63,175 nt of DNA from Rhodospirillales bacterium (lineage in GTDB: Bacteria > Pseudomonadota > Alphaproteobacteria > Acetobacterales > Acetobacteraceae), in the NCBI GenBank assembly GCA_025362815.1, contig JANYFG010000069.1, forward strand, positions 1 through 63,175. The letters are read 5' to 3'. This document shows, piece after piece, positions 23,865 through 36,038 of this stretch. A program made the position numbers and the translations under genes. The notes beneath the pieces were generated by a model. It was not told the DNA's origin and ran no database searches. It saw only the letters and a list, made by a program, of their open reading frames with translations. Position 1 is the first letter of the stretch; each line of letters opens with the position of its first letter.

Positions 23865-24842
23865 ATGCACGCTTTCCAACTCATCGCGGCCGGCACGCCA
23901 GGGGCGGGCACCACCTTCATCGCCGGCGGCACCGACCTGCTGCAACTGATGAAGAACAACGTCATCGCGCCGGATCAGGTGGTCGATCTCGCGGGCGCGC
24001 ACCTGCGCGGCATCACCGCCACATCCATCGAGCTGCGGCTGGGCGCGCTTGAGACGATGGCCGACGTCGCCGCCCACCCCGAAGTACGGCGTGGTTGGCC
24101 GGCGATCTCGCAGGCGCTGCTGCTGTCTGCCTCGCCGCAGATCCGCAACATGGGAACCATGGGCGGCAACCTGCTGCAACGCACGCGCTGCGTGTATTTT
24201 CGTGACACGGCGTTCGCCTGCAACAAGCGCCACCCCGGCTCCGGCTGTCCCGCCATCGCGGGCGAAAATCGCGAGCACGCCATCCTGGGCGCCAGCGACA
24301 GCTGCATCGCCACGCATCCCTCGGATTTCCCGGTGGCCCTGATGGCGATGGGCGCCGGCGTGGCCATCACCGCGGCCGGTGGCGGCACGCGCGTGGTGCC
24401 GCTTGCGGATTTCTACCGTCTCCCCGGCGACACGCCAGAGATCGAGACGATTTTGCAGCCGGGTGACGTCATCACACAGATCGTGGTGCCGGCGTCGGAG
24501 GCCGCGAAACGCTCCGTCTATATGAAGGTGCGCGATCGCAGCAGCTTCGCCTACGCGCTGGCATCGGCTGCCGTGGCCATCGAAATCCGCGACAATCGCA
24601 TCCTGCACGCGGGCATCGCGCTTGGCGGCGTGGCCCCGATGCCGTGGCGTGCCGCCAAGGCCGAGCAGGCGTTGATCGGCGCCACCGCCGATGCGGCGGC
24701 CTTCGAGCACGCAGGCAGGCTTGCCACCGAAGGCGCCCGCGCGGCCGGCATGAACGCCTATAAAATCGCATTGGCACAACGCGCCGTCACCCGCGCGTTG
24801 ATGGAGGCGGCGCATCCCACCGCCGAGACAGGAGTTCTGTGA
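23865..24842 (+). CDS. paoB: Aldehyde oxidoreductase FAD subunit, PaoB-like
   Basis: A 325-aa FAD-binding subunit of the CO dehydrogenase flavoprotein family: FIAGGTDLLQLMKNN at the flavin pyrophosphate site and NMGTMGGNLLQRTRC. Four cysteines around residues 108-145 (in TRCVYF, FACNK, GSGCPAI and DSCIATHPSD) match the extra [4Fe-4S] cluster known in PaoB and 4-hydroxybenzoyl-CoA reductase, which distinguishes it from ordinary xanthine dehydrogenase medium subunits. GGAG lies upstream of the ATG. It passes electrons between the PaoA clusters and the PaoC molybdenum site. The stop overlaps the paoC start by one base. Confidence 0.87.
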   Translation: MHAFQLIAAGTPGAGTTFIAGGTDLLQLMKNNVIAPDQVVDLAGAHLRGITATSIELRLGALETMADVAAHPEVRRGWPAISQALLLSASPQIRNMGTMGGNLLQRTRCVYFRDTAFACNKRHPGSGCPAIAGENREHAILGASDSCIATHPSDFPVALMAMGAGVAITAAGGGTRVVPLADFYRLPGDTPEIETILQPGDVITQIVVPASEAAKRSVYMKVRDRSSFAYALASAAVAIEIRDNRILHAGIALGGVAPMPWRAAKAEQALIGATADAAAFEHAGRLATEGARAAGMNAYKIALAQRAVTRALMEAAHPTAETGVL

Positions 24843-27055
24843 TGAGCGAACAGACCAACACGATCGGCCACGCCATCGACCGCGTCGACGGTCGGCTCAA
24901 GGTCATGGGTCACGCCAAATATGCTGCCGAATTCGCCAACACGGATGTGGTCCATGCCGTTCTGGTGCAAAGCACGATCGCGGCCGGCACCATCCTCGCC
25001 ATCGACGCGCTCGTCGCGCGCTCGATGCCCGGTGTGATCGACGTCATCACCGCTGAAAATGCGGAGAAACTGCACAAGGCGCCCGAGATCCAGCAGGCGA
25101 TCAGCTTTCCCCTGCTGCAGAGCAACGAGGTGCTGTTCAACGGCCAGCATATCGCGATCGTGGTGGCCGACAGCCTGCAACAGGCCCAGGAAGCCGCCGC
25201 CACGGTGGTGGTGCGTTATCGGCCGCAGGACGCGGTCACGTCGATGGAAGGCCGTGACGGCGACCAGCGCAAACCGTCGAAAAAGCTCAACGGCAAGTTC
25301 GAGATCGACAGCGCCACCGGCGACTTCTCGTCCGCGTTCGAGGCGGCACCTGTCAAAATCTCCGCCACCTATAAAACGCCCGTCGAGCATCACAACCCGA
25401 TGGAGCCACACGCCACCATCGCCGCGTGGAGCGGCGACAAGCTGAAGGTGTGGACGGCCACGCAAGGCATCAGTGGCACGCAGCAAACGCTGGCCGGCTT
25501 CTTCGGCCTGGCCGAGAACGACGTGACGGTGATCTGCCCTTTCGTGGGCGGCGGTTTCGGCAGCAAGGGCAACACCTGGACGCCCGTCACCCTGGCCGCC
25601 ATGGCCGCACGCCACGTGAAGCGCCGGGTGAAGCTGGAAATCACGCGCGAGCAGATGTTCTTCTCCAACGGCTACCGCCCCCAAACCCGCCAGGCGCTGA
25701 AGTTGGCGGCAGACCGCGACGGCAAGCTGCTCGCATTGCGCCATGACGGCGTGATCGCCACCGCCATGCCGGGGGCCGGCGAGTTCGCAGAACCCGTGGC
25801 CCTGATCTCACGCATGCTTTACGCGTGCCCGAACATTTCCACCTCGCACCGGTTGATCGACATCAACCAGTCGCTGCCCACCTACATGCGCGGCCCCGGC
25901 GAGGCCTCGGGGTCGTTCGCGCTGGAATCAGGCATGGACGAGCTGGCGGTGGCGCTCGACATGGACCCGGTGGCGCTGCGGATGCGCAACCTGATCGACA
26001 GCGACGCCAGCGAGGGCAAACCCTTTGCAAGCAAGCCGTTGGCCGAATGCTACACCAAGGCGGCGGAGGCCTTCGGCTGGAGCAGGCGTACCCCCGCGCC
26101 TCGCTCCATGAAGAACGGACGCATGCTGGTCGGCATGGGCATGGCCACCACGTCCTATCCCACCAACCGCATGAAGGCGTCCGCCGAGGTGGCGATGCTG
26201 CAGGACGGCACGGTGATCGTGCGCTGCGGCACGCAGGATCTCGGCACCGGCACCTATACCACCATGGCCCAGGTGGCCGCGGCCGAGCTTGGCGTGTCCC
26301 CCGATCGGGTGCGGGTGGAGCTGGGCGACAGCAGGTTGCCGAAGGCACCGGTCTCCGGCGGCTCGATGACCACGGCCAGCGTGCTGCCCGCCGTGCAGGA
26401 AGCAGCCACGGCCGTGCGCGAGGCGCTGTTCGACATGGCTCTGAAAGCCAAGGGCGATCAGTGGCACAATCTGGACCGCACCGCGCTGACCCTCGATAAC
26501 GGCGCGGTCGTGGGCCCGAACAGCCAGCTGGGCATCACGGATTTACTGGCCCAGGCGAGCCTGCCGTCGCTGAGCCGCAAGGTGGAGGCAACCCCATCGG
26601 ACGAGGCCGACACGTTCAGCCGCCACGCCTTCGGCGCGCAGTTCGCGGAAGTACACGTCGATCCCGATTTCGGCACCGTGCGCGTCAAACGCTGGGTCGG
26701 CGCGTTCGATGTCGGCCGGGTGATCAACGCCAAAACGGCACGCAGCCAGTTGATCGGCGGCATCGTCTTCGGCATCGGCATGGCACTCATGGAGGAGACG
26801 CGAACCGATCGCGCCAGCGGCCGTTTCGCCAACGCCAACATCGCCGACTACCTTATACCGGTGTCGGCAGATATCCCTGATATCAACACCATCTTTGTCG
26901 AAACCGGCGATCCCATCACCACCAGGCTCGGCGTGAAGGGCATCGGCGAGCTTCCCACCGTGGGGGCGGCGGCGGCCATCGCGAACGCCGTCTATCACGC
27001 CACCGGCAAGCGCATCCGCGATCTGCCGATCCGGCTGGACAAGGTGATGGCATGA
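24842..27055 (+). CDS. paoC: Aldehyde oxidoreductase molybdenum-binding subunit, PaoC-like
   Basis: A 737-aa molybdopterin subunit. Domain 1 is about residues 10-150 (IDRVDGRLKVMGHAKYAAEF); the catalytic domain shows FVGGGFGSKGNTW, YMRGPGEASGSFALESGMDELA and GTQDLGTGTYTTMAQV. The catalytic glutamate is E703 in KGIGELPTVGAA. No signal peptide is present, consistent with co-export with Tat-bearing PaoA after cofactor insertion (by analogy with E. coli). GGAG precedes the ATG at 24842. The following PIG-L gene starts inside its stop codon, so the modification genes downstream are tightly coupled. Confidence 0.9.
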   Translation: MSEQTNTIGHAIDRVDGRLKVMGHAKYAAEFANTDVVHAVLVQSTIAAGTILAIDALVARSMPGVIDVITAENAEKLHKAPEIQQAISFPLLQSNEVLFNGQHIAIVVADSLQQAQEAAATVVVRYRPQDAVTSMEGRDGDQRKPSKKLNGKFEIDSATGDFSSAFEAAPVKISATYKTPVEHHNPMEPHATIAAWSGDKLKVWTATQGISGTQQTLAGFFGLAENDVTVICPFVGGGFGSKGNTWTPVTLAAMAARHVKRRVKLEITREQMFFSNGYRPQTRQALKLAADRDGKLLALRHDGVIATAMPGAGEFAEPVALISRMLYACPNISTSHRLIDINQSLPTYMRGPGEASGSFALESGMDELAVALDMDPVALRMRNLIDSDASEGKPFASKPLAECYTKAAEAFGWSRRTPAPRSMKNGRMLVGMGMATTSYPTNRMKASAEVAMLQDGTVIVRCGTQDLGTGTYTTMAQVAAAELGVSPDRVRVELGDSRLPKAPVSGGSMTTASVLPAVQEAATAVREALFDMALKAKGDQWHNLDRTALTLDNGAVVGPNSQLGITDLLAQASLPSLSRKVEATPSDEADTFSRHAFGAQFAEVHVDPDFGTVRVKRWVGAFDVGRVINAKTARSQLIGGIVFGIGMALMEETRTDRASGRFANANIADYLIPVSADIPDINTIFVETGDPITTRLGVKGIGELPTVGAAAAIANAVYHATGKRIRDLPIRLDKVMA

Positions 27056-27792
27056 TGCCAACCGCCGGCGCGGCCCATGCGGCGATGCGGGGCTTTCCGC
27101 TCACATCGCTGCAGGCGTTGCTCGGCGGGGCCGCCCCCGTGGTGCTGGCACCGCACGCGGATGACGAAGCGATCGGATGCGGCGCCCTGATCGCGGCGTC
27201 AGCCGGTGCTGGCCTGCGTCCGCGTATCGTTTTCATCACAGACGGCGCCGGCTCGCATCCCGCCTCCCGCAGCTTCGCGCGCCCGCGTTTGGCGGAATTG
27301 CGCGAGCGTGAGGCGGTCTGCGCCGCAGCCATCCTGGGCGTCGATTTCAATGACGTCTCGTTCCTCCGTCAACCCGACACTGCAACACCCACGAAAGGTC
27401 CGGCGTTCGACGCGGCGGTGGCGGCGCTGGCCGAGATCGTGGCCAAGGCCAGCCCCGCGGTGATCTTTGCGCCCTGGGCGGCGGACCCGCATTGCGATCA
27501 TCTCGCCACGCATCTGATGGCGCGGAAGGTGGCCAGCCTCACCGGCCAGCGTCATCTGTCCTACCCCGTCTGGGGCTGGACGCTCGATGCAAACCATTCC
27601 ATCGACACGCATCCCGATGCCGGATGGCGCCTGCCGGTGGCACCCTACATCGAGCAGCGCCAGGCGGCGCTGGCGGCACACCGATCGCAGACCACCGCCT
27701 TGATCGACGACGATCCTGGCGGATTTCGCCTCGACGCCGCCACGCTCGCGCGCTTGTGGTCCGACCACGAAACATTCCTCGCCAATCCATGA
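27052..27792 (+). CDS. PIG-L family N-acetylglucosaminyl deacetylase-like protein
   Basis: A 246-aa zinc-dependent deacetylase-fold protein. Zinc-site motif APHADDEAIGCG (His/Asp/Asp) at about residues 33-44, with a third ligand in DPHCDHLATH. Family members deacetylate N-acetylglucosamine-type sugars, for instance in GPI, mycothiol or glycolipid pathways. It is coupled to paoC by a four-base overlap and to the methyltransferase by another. A PIG-L, NodS-like methyltransferase, glycosyltransferase and acyl-CoA dehydrogenase set is recurrent and may decorate a lipid or nodulation-factor-like glycan (inference). Confidence 0.87.
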   Translation: MMPTAGAAHAAMRGFPLTSLQALLGGAAPVVLAPHADDEAIGCGALIAASAGAGLRPRIVFITDGAGSHPASRSFARPRLAELREREAVCAAAILGVDFNDVSFLRQPDTATPTKGPAFDAAVAALAEIVAKASPAVIFAPWAADPHCDHLATHLMARKVASLTGQRHLSYPVWGWTLDANHSIDTHPDAGWRLPVAPYIEQRQAALAAHRSQTTALIDDDPGGFRLDAATLARLWSDHETFLANP

Positions 27793-28379
27793 CGCAGACC
27801 ATCGGCGCCCCTTATTTCGAGCAGCTCTACGCCGGCGCGGCGGACCCGTGGGATTACGAAAAATCGGCCTATGAGCAGGCCAAATACGCCACCACCTGCG
27901 CCGCACTCGAGGGCCGTGCGTTTGCGCGCGGGTTCGAGGTCGGCTGCTCGTTCGGCGTGTTGTCGCGCCTTCTGGCAAAACAATGCCGATCCCTTCTGTC
28001 GTTGGATCTCATACCAGCCGTGCTCCAACGGGCGCGCATTGAAAATGCCGGCATCGCTCACCTGACATTCGCGCGTATGGCTGTCCCCGCGCAGTGGCCC
28101 GAAGGTCGGTTCGATCTGATCGTGCTGTCCGAGATGCTCTACTATTTGTCCGAGCCCGATCTGCTGACCACGGCGGCATTGGCCAAAGGCAGTCTGGCCC
28201 CCGGAGGTTTGGTGGTCCTGGTCAACTGGCTCGGCGACACCTCGGCGCCTCATACCGGCGACGGTGCCGCCGAGGCGTTCATTCAGGCAGCGACACCAGC
28301 TCTGCATCTGCGGCGGCAGCAGCGAACGCCGCATTACCGACTGGATGTTCTCTGCGGCTCAGCGCCAGCCACGCCTTGA
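27789..28379 (+). CDS. NodS-like SAM-dependent methyltransferase
   Basis: A 196-aa class I methyltransferase of the NodS type. It begins GAPYFEQLYAGAADPWDYEKSAYEQAKY, the usual N terminus of this group. The SAM-binding motif I is GFEVGCSFGVLSRLLAKQC (about residues 48-66), and the acidic ribose ligand lies in LLSLDLIPAVL. FDLIVLSEMLYYLSE forms motif II/post-II. NodS proteins N-methylate deacetylated glucosamine ends of lipo-chitooligosaccharides, which suits its partner PIG-L deacetylase (inference). The 3' end overlaps the convergent glycosyltransferase gene by 101 bp. Confidence 0.85.
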   Translation: MTQTIGAPYFEQLYAGAADPWDYEKSAYEQAKYATTCAALEGRAFARGFEVGCSFGVLSRLLAKQCRSLLSLDLIPAVLQRARIENAGIAHLTFARMAVPAQWPEGRFDLIVLSEMLYYLSEPDLLTTAALAKGSLAPGGLVVLVNWLGDTSAPHTGDGAAEAFIQAATPALHLRRQQRTPHYRLDVLCGSAPATP

Positions 28380-29460
28380 TTTCGCCGAGCGCCCGCACGG
28401 CCCGCCCTGTCTCCTGCGCCAGATCGGCGGCTGGCACGGGCGCCCGTTTCAGGGTTGGGCTCAGCCTCTGCAGATCCGCCCAACCCGCGCCGAAGCTGCG
28501 CGCCAGCAACGCGCGCTCCACCACCCCGGGCGCCACACGCAGATTGGCCGAAAACGATGCCAGCCCCTCCCGCGTGAGTCCGTCACGTCGCGCCCGGCGC
28601 AGCGCAACACGTTGCCTGACCCGAAACACATGCCGCGACGTCGATTCAAGATTGTCGTCGAGCCACACATCGGGCGTGCGCATCCGGCGGCTGATAGTCT
28701 CCGCCATCCCCCCCGCCGCACGCCCCGCAAGCCTGCCGGAAACCGTCACCACGATCTCGGGCGCATGACGAATTTTGGCATCCATCAAGCGTAAGGATTC
28801 AAAGAAACGGCGATCCTCGCCGCCGCCATCACCGGAAAATCCGCCGGTTCGGGCGTGCATCTCCGCCCTGACCGCGATGCTGGCGCCGGAATGCTCGGTA
28901 TGACGCGGAAACGGATCGAAGGCATTGGGGTCGAGCAGGCTGTCAATCTCATCGAGCAGTTCGCCCAAATGCACCACCCGCGCCTCCTCCTCGATCAACG
29001 ACGCCGGGAGCATCGCCTCGTCCGCCGGATCCAACAGCGCCTTGCCGGCAACCGCATCGCAACCGGTGTAAATGTGCCGCAAATTGGCCTCGATCCAATC
29101 GGCGGGAACGCGGCCGTCGGCGTCCGTTGTCAGCAGCACGCCGGACGGGCCCGCGAAGGAGGTGGCGTGCTGCATCGCCAACCGGCGCGCAACGCTGGCG
29201 TTCAGCAGCTTGGGGTCCAGCCAGTATTCGTGCACCTGAAGGCGATACGGCAGATGACTCGCCAACCGCGCCACCACCGTGTCGGTGCCGTCGCTGCAGT
29301 TGTTGAGCAACACCACCACGTCGAACGGGTCGGCAACCGTCTGATGCGCCAGCGCCATCAGGCAAGGCGTGATGAAATCGGCCTTGTTATGAACCGGGAT
29401 CGCCACGGCCACGCGGCCATCGATGGCGGGAACGCTGTGTCCTTCATCGTGTCGCGCCAT
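28279..29460 (-). CDS. Family 2 glycosyltransferase
   Basis: A 393-aa protein with a GT-A domain in the first 230 residues: VAVAIPVHNKADFITPCLMAL, VVVLLNNCSDGTD, LLTTDADGRVPADWI (the DxD) and a GGEDRRFFESLRL catalytic-loop segment. The remainder is helical and arginine-rich, without clear membrane spans, so it is probably cytosolic or peripheral. It faces the PIG-L and methyltransferase genes and overlaps the latter by 101 bp, a large convergent overlap. It likely acts on the same glycan or lipid. Donor and acceptor unknown. Confidence 0.83.
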   Translation of the reverse strand: MARHDEGHSVPAIDGRVAVAIPVHNKADFITPCLMALAHQTVADPFDVVVLLNNCSDGTDTVVARLASHLPYRLQVHEYWLDPKLLNASVARRLAMQHATSFAGPSGVLLTTDADGRVPADWIEANLRHIYTGCDAVAGKALLDPADEAMLPASLIEEEARVVHLGELLDEIDSLLDPNAFDPFPRHTEHSGASIAVRAEMHARTGGFSGDGGGEDRRFFESLRLMDAKIRHAPEIVVTVSGRLAGRAAGGMAETISRRMRTPDVWLDDNLESTSRHVFRVRQRVALRRARRDGLTREGLASFSANLRVAPGVVERALLARSFGAGWADLQRLSPTLKRAPVPAADLAQETGRAVRALGEIKAWLALSRREHPVGNAAFAAAAADAELVSLPE

Positions 29461-29677
29461 GCCGGTATCGCCTTTGCGGTGATTTCAAGCCGGCAACGCC
29501 GCCCCAGCCCCATGGTTCCCATGCCCACGCCCACGCCCACGCTTCTGCCCGCCCCCTGCGGAATCTTGTGTGCCGACCGGAACCTTCCACCCTCAGTTCT
29601 GGTTGACCCATGTCTTCCAAGTGCGATCGCTTTGGCCGCTACGCCGGACGATGGCCCGGCCGTGGTGTTGTCTGATC

Positions 29678-30769
29678 ATGATATTGTTCTCCTGTCAGGA
29701 ATGCGGCCAGATCCTGCACTTCCAAAATCGGCAATGCATGCAGTGCGGCCATCGCCTGGCATTCGTTCCCAGCACCGAAATACTGTGCGATGTCGAGCCG
29801 ATCGACGATGGCTGGCGCCCCGCCGGGGACACCGAAACCTATCTGTTCTGCGCCAATGCGAATTACGACGCCTGCAACTGGCTGGTGCCGAAAGGCGGTG
29901 ATCGCTACTGCATCGCATGCCGGCACAACCGCACCATTCCCGACCTCAACATCCTCGAAAACCTTCAGAACTGGCGTCGTGTGGAAGAGGCAAAGCATCA
30001 TCTCTTCTACTCGCTGCTGCGCATGAAGCTGCCGCTTGCCACGCGATTGGAACAGCCCCAGATCGGCCTCGCCTTCGACTTCCTGGCGGACCCCATCGAT
30101 GCCTCCGGCGCGCCGCAACACGCGGTCATGACCGGGCACGACGACGGTGTGATCACCCTCAACCTCGCCGAGGCGGACGACGTTCTGCGCGAGCAGTTGC
30201 GCGTGAGCATGGGCGAGCCCTACCGCACCCTGCTGGGCCATTTCCGCCACGAAATCGGGCATTACTACTGGGATCGCCTGGTCAAGGAAGGCGGCCGCCT
30301 CGACGATTGCCGTGCCGTGTTCGGCGACGACAGCGTGGATTACGACGAGGCACTGAAAAGCTACTACGCTCAAGGCCCGCTGCGGAACTGGGACCAGAAT
30401 TTCGTCAGCGCCTACGCCACCGCGCATCCGTGGGAGGATTTCGCGGAAACCTGGGCCCACTACATCCACATCATCGACACGTTGGAAATGGCCGGCGCCT
30501 ACGGATTGCGCCTGAGCCCACCCGAATCCTCGTCTCTGGAAGCCGTCAGTGCCGACCGGCTCGATCCGTATCGCGAGGGCACGATCGAGCAGTTGATGGA
30601 GGTCTGGTATCCCATCACCCTCACCGTCAACAGCCTGAACAGGTGCATCGGCCAGCCGGATTTTTACCCGTTCACCATCGCGCAGCCGGTGATCGCGAAA
30701 CTTGGCTTTATCCATGACCTGGTGCGCAGCAACATCAGCGCCCAACTCAACATGAGAGATGCCGCTTGA
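29678..30769 (+). CDS. Putative zinc-binding metallopeptidase (DUF2248-type)
   Basis: A 363-aa protein. An N-terminal zinc ribbon (CQECGQILHFQNRQCMQCG, then CNW and CIAC) is followed by a metallopeptidase-like domain whose HEIGHYYW supplies H191, E192 and H195 of an HExxH site. WEDFAETWAHYIHIIDTLE further on may give the third ligand. This matches the putative zinc-binding peptidase family often called DUF2248; activity has not been shown for the family as far as I know. Start at ATG 29678, just before the first CxxC pair; no good Shine-Dalgarno sequence. The stop overlaps the TTG start of glgE, so the peptidase is fused into the glucan/trehalose operon. Confidence 0.8.
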   Translation: MILFSCQECGQILHFQNRQCMQCGHRLAFVPSTEILCDVEPIDDGWRPAGDTETYLFCANANYDACNWLVPKGGDRYCIACRHNRTIPDLNILENLQNWRRVEEAKHHLFYSLLRMKLPLATRLEQPQIGLAFDFLADPIDASGAPQHAVMTGHDDGVITLNLAEADDVLREQLRVSMGEPYRTLLGHFRHEIGHYYWDRLVKEGGRLDDCRAVFGDDSVDYDEALKSYYAQGPLRNWDQNFVSAYATAHPWEDFAETWAHYIHIIDTLEMAGAYGLRLSPPESSSLEAVSADRLDPYREGTIEQLMEVWYPITLTVNSLNRCIGQPDFYPFTIAQPVIAKLGFIHDLVRSNISAQLNMRDAA

Positions 30770-32738
30770 CCCCTGAATTTCAGTCTGCTCCCACGGGAGA
30801 CTCCTTTTTCACCGCGCCGCGGATCGCGATTGAAGCGGTCTCTCCCGCGATCGACGACGGACGGTTTCCCGCCCGCACGCTGGTGGGCGAGGACCTCGAG
30901 GTCAGCTGCGACATTCTGTGCGACGGGCACGATATCCTCGCGGGCATGGTCATCTGGCGCACCATGGACACACCAACATGGACTGAAACGCCGCTGACGC
31001 TGCGGGACAACGATCGCTGGGTGGCGCCTGTCCCAACGCGTCAGGTGGGACAGATCGTCTTCACGGTTGAAGCCTGGGTCGACGTCTTTGCCAGCCTGTC
31101 CGCGCACATGGCGAAGAAACACACTGCCGGCCAGTCCGTGGCGGTCGAGGTGCAGGAGGGAATGGAGCTGGTGGCGCACGCAGCCGAATGCAGCGATGCA
31201 CCGGCCCTGGCCGATCTGCACGCCCGGCTGCTCCAAGCTGACGACACCGAGCGCCGCGTGCTGTTGGCCGACGCCGGAACCGCCGGCCTGATGCAGCAAC
31301 ACGACGCGCGCGCCTTCAAGGTGCGTCACCCGCGCGAACTGGTGGTGAACGTGGAGCGCCAGGCCGCCAGTTTCGCCAGCTGGTATGAGATCTTCCCCCG
31401 CTCCCAAAGCAGCGAGCCCGGCGTGCACGGCACGTTCGACGATGTGATCGCGCGACTGCCCGTCATCCGCGACATGGGCTTCGACGTGCTCTACATGCCG
31501 CCGATCCACCCGATCGGGCGGAAAAACCGCAAAGGGCCGAACAACACCCTGGTGGCAGGCCCCACCGATCCCGGCAGCCCGTATGCCATCGGCGCCGCGG
31601 AAGGGGGTCATGATGCCGTGCACCCCGAACTCGGCACGCTCGACGATTTCCGGAGGTTGCGTGCGGCCGCCGCAGAGAACGGGCTGGAACTGGCGCTCGA
31701 TTTCGCCATTCAGTGCGCGCCGGATCATCCGTGGCTGGCCGAGCATCCGGAGTGGTTCCAGTGGCGGCCGGACGGCACCATCCAATACGCCGAGAATCCG
31801 CCGAAGCGGTATGAAGACATCGTCAACGTAGCATTCTACGCCGAGGGCGCGCTGCCGTCGCTGTGGGTGGCGCTGCGCGACATCGTGCAATTCTGGGTGA
31901 ACCAGGGCGTGCGCATCTTCCGGGTGGACAATCCGCACACCAAGCCCCTGCCCTTTTGGGAATGGATGATCGCCGATATCCGCAAGCGCGACCCCGGTGT
32001 GATGTTCCTGTCGGAAGCGTTCACCCGCCCGAAGATGATGTATCGGCTCGGCAAGGTCGGTTTCAACCAATCCTACACCTACTTCACCTGGCGCAACACC
32101 GCGCGCGAGATGCGCCTGTATCTAGAGGAATTGACGGCCTCGCCGGTGCGGGATTTCTTCCGCCCGAACTTCTTTGTCAACACGCCGGATATCAACCCCA
32201 CCTTCCTGCATCATTCCGGGCGCCCGGGGTTTTTGATCCGCGCAGCACTCGCCGCCACGCTGTCGGGCCTATGGGGGGTCTATAACGGCTTCGATGTGTG
32301 CGAGGCGGGCTCGCACAACGGCAAGGAAGAGTATCTCGATTCCGAGAAGTATCAGTTGCGCCAATGGGATTTGGCAAAACCGGGCAATATCGTGGCGGAG
32401 ATTACGCAGCTCAACCGCATTCGCCGCGAGAATCCGGCGCTGCAAACGCATCTGGGCGTGCGGTTTCTCGACACAGGCAACGATCAGGTGCTCTGCTACG
32501 TTAAGTCCCGTCGTGACAACGTGGTGCTGGTGGCTGTGAGCTTCGATCCCGCCGTGACGCAGGTCTGCACGATCGACGTCTGGCCCGAGCTTCTGGGCCT
32601 TGGCGAACACGCACCGATGGTCATGCAAAATCTACTTCGCGGCGGCACCGAAACCTGGGCGCTCGGCCGCAACGTCATCACCATCGATCCCGCAACCTCG
32701 CCGTTCGCCATCTGGCGCGCGAACCGGACTGAATTTTC

Positions 32739-32742
<4 letters not shown>
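30766..32742 (+). CDS. glgE: Alpha-1,4-glucan:maltose-1-phosphate maltosyltransferase GlgE
   Basis: A 658-aa GH13_3 enzyme that extends alpha-1,4-glucan using alpha-maltose-1-phosphate. The N-terminal domain about 15-205 is followed by the (beta/alpha)8 barrel, with ASWYEIFPRSQ marking its start. Phosphate-site and catalytic segments: GRKNRKGPNNTL, IFRVDNPHTKPLPFWEW (nucleophile D388) and FLSEAFTRPKMM (acid/base E417). The TTG start overlaps the peptidase stop. The 3' end overlaps treS-mak by four bases. Maltose-1-phosphate comes from the Mak domain encoded next door, so the operon holds the complete GlgE pathway core. Confidence 0.95.
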
Positions 32743-36034
<3,292 letters not shown>

Positions 36035-36038
<4 letters not shown>

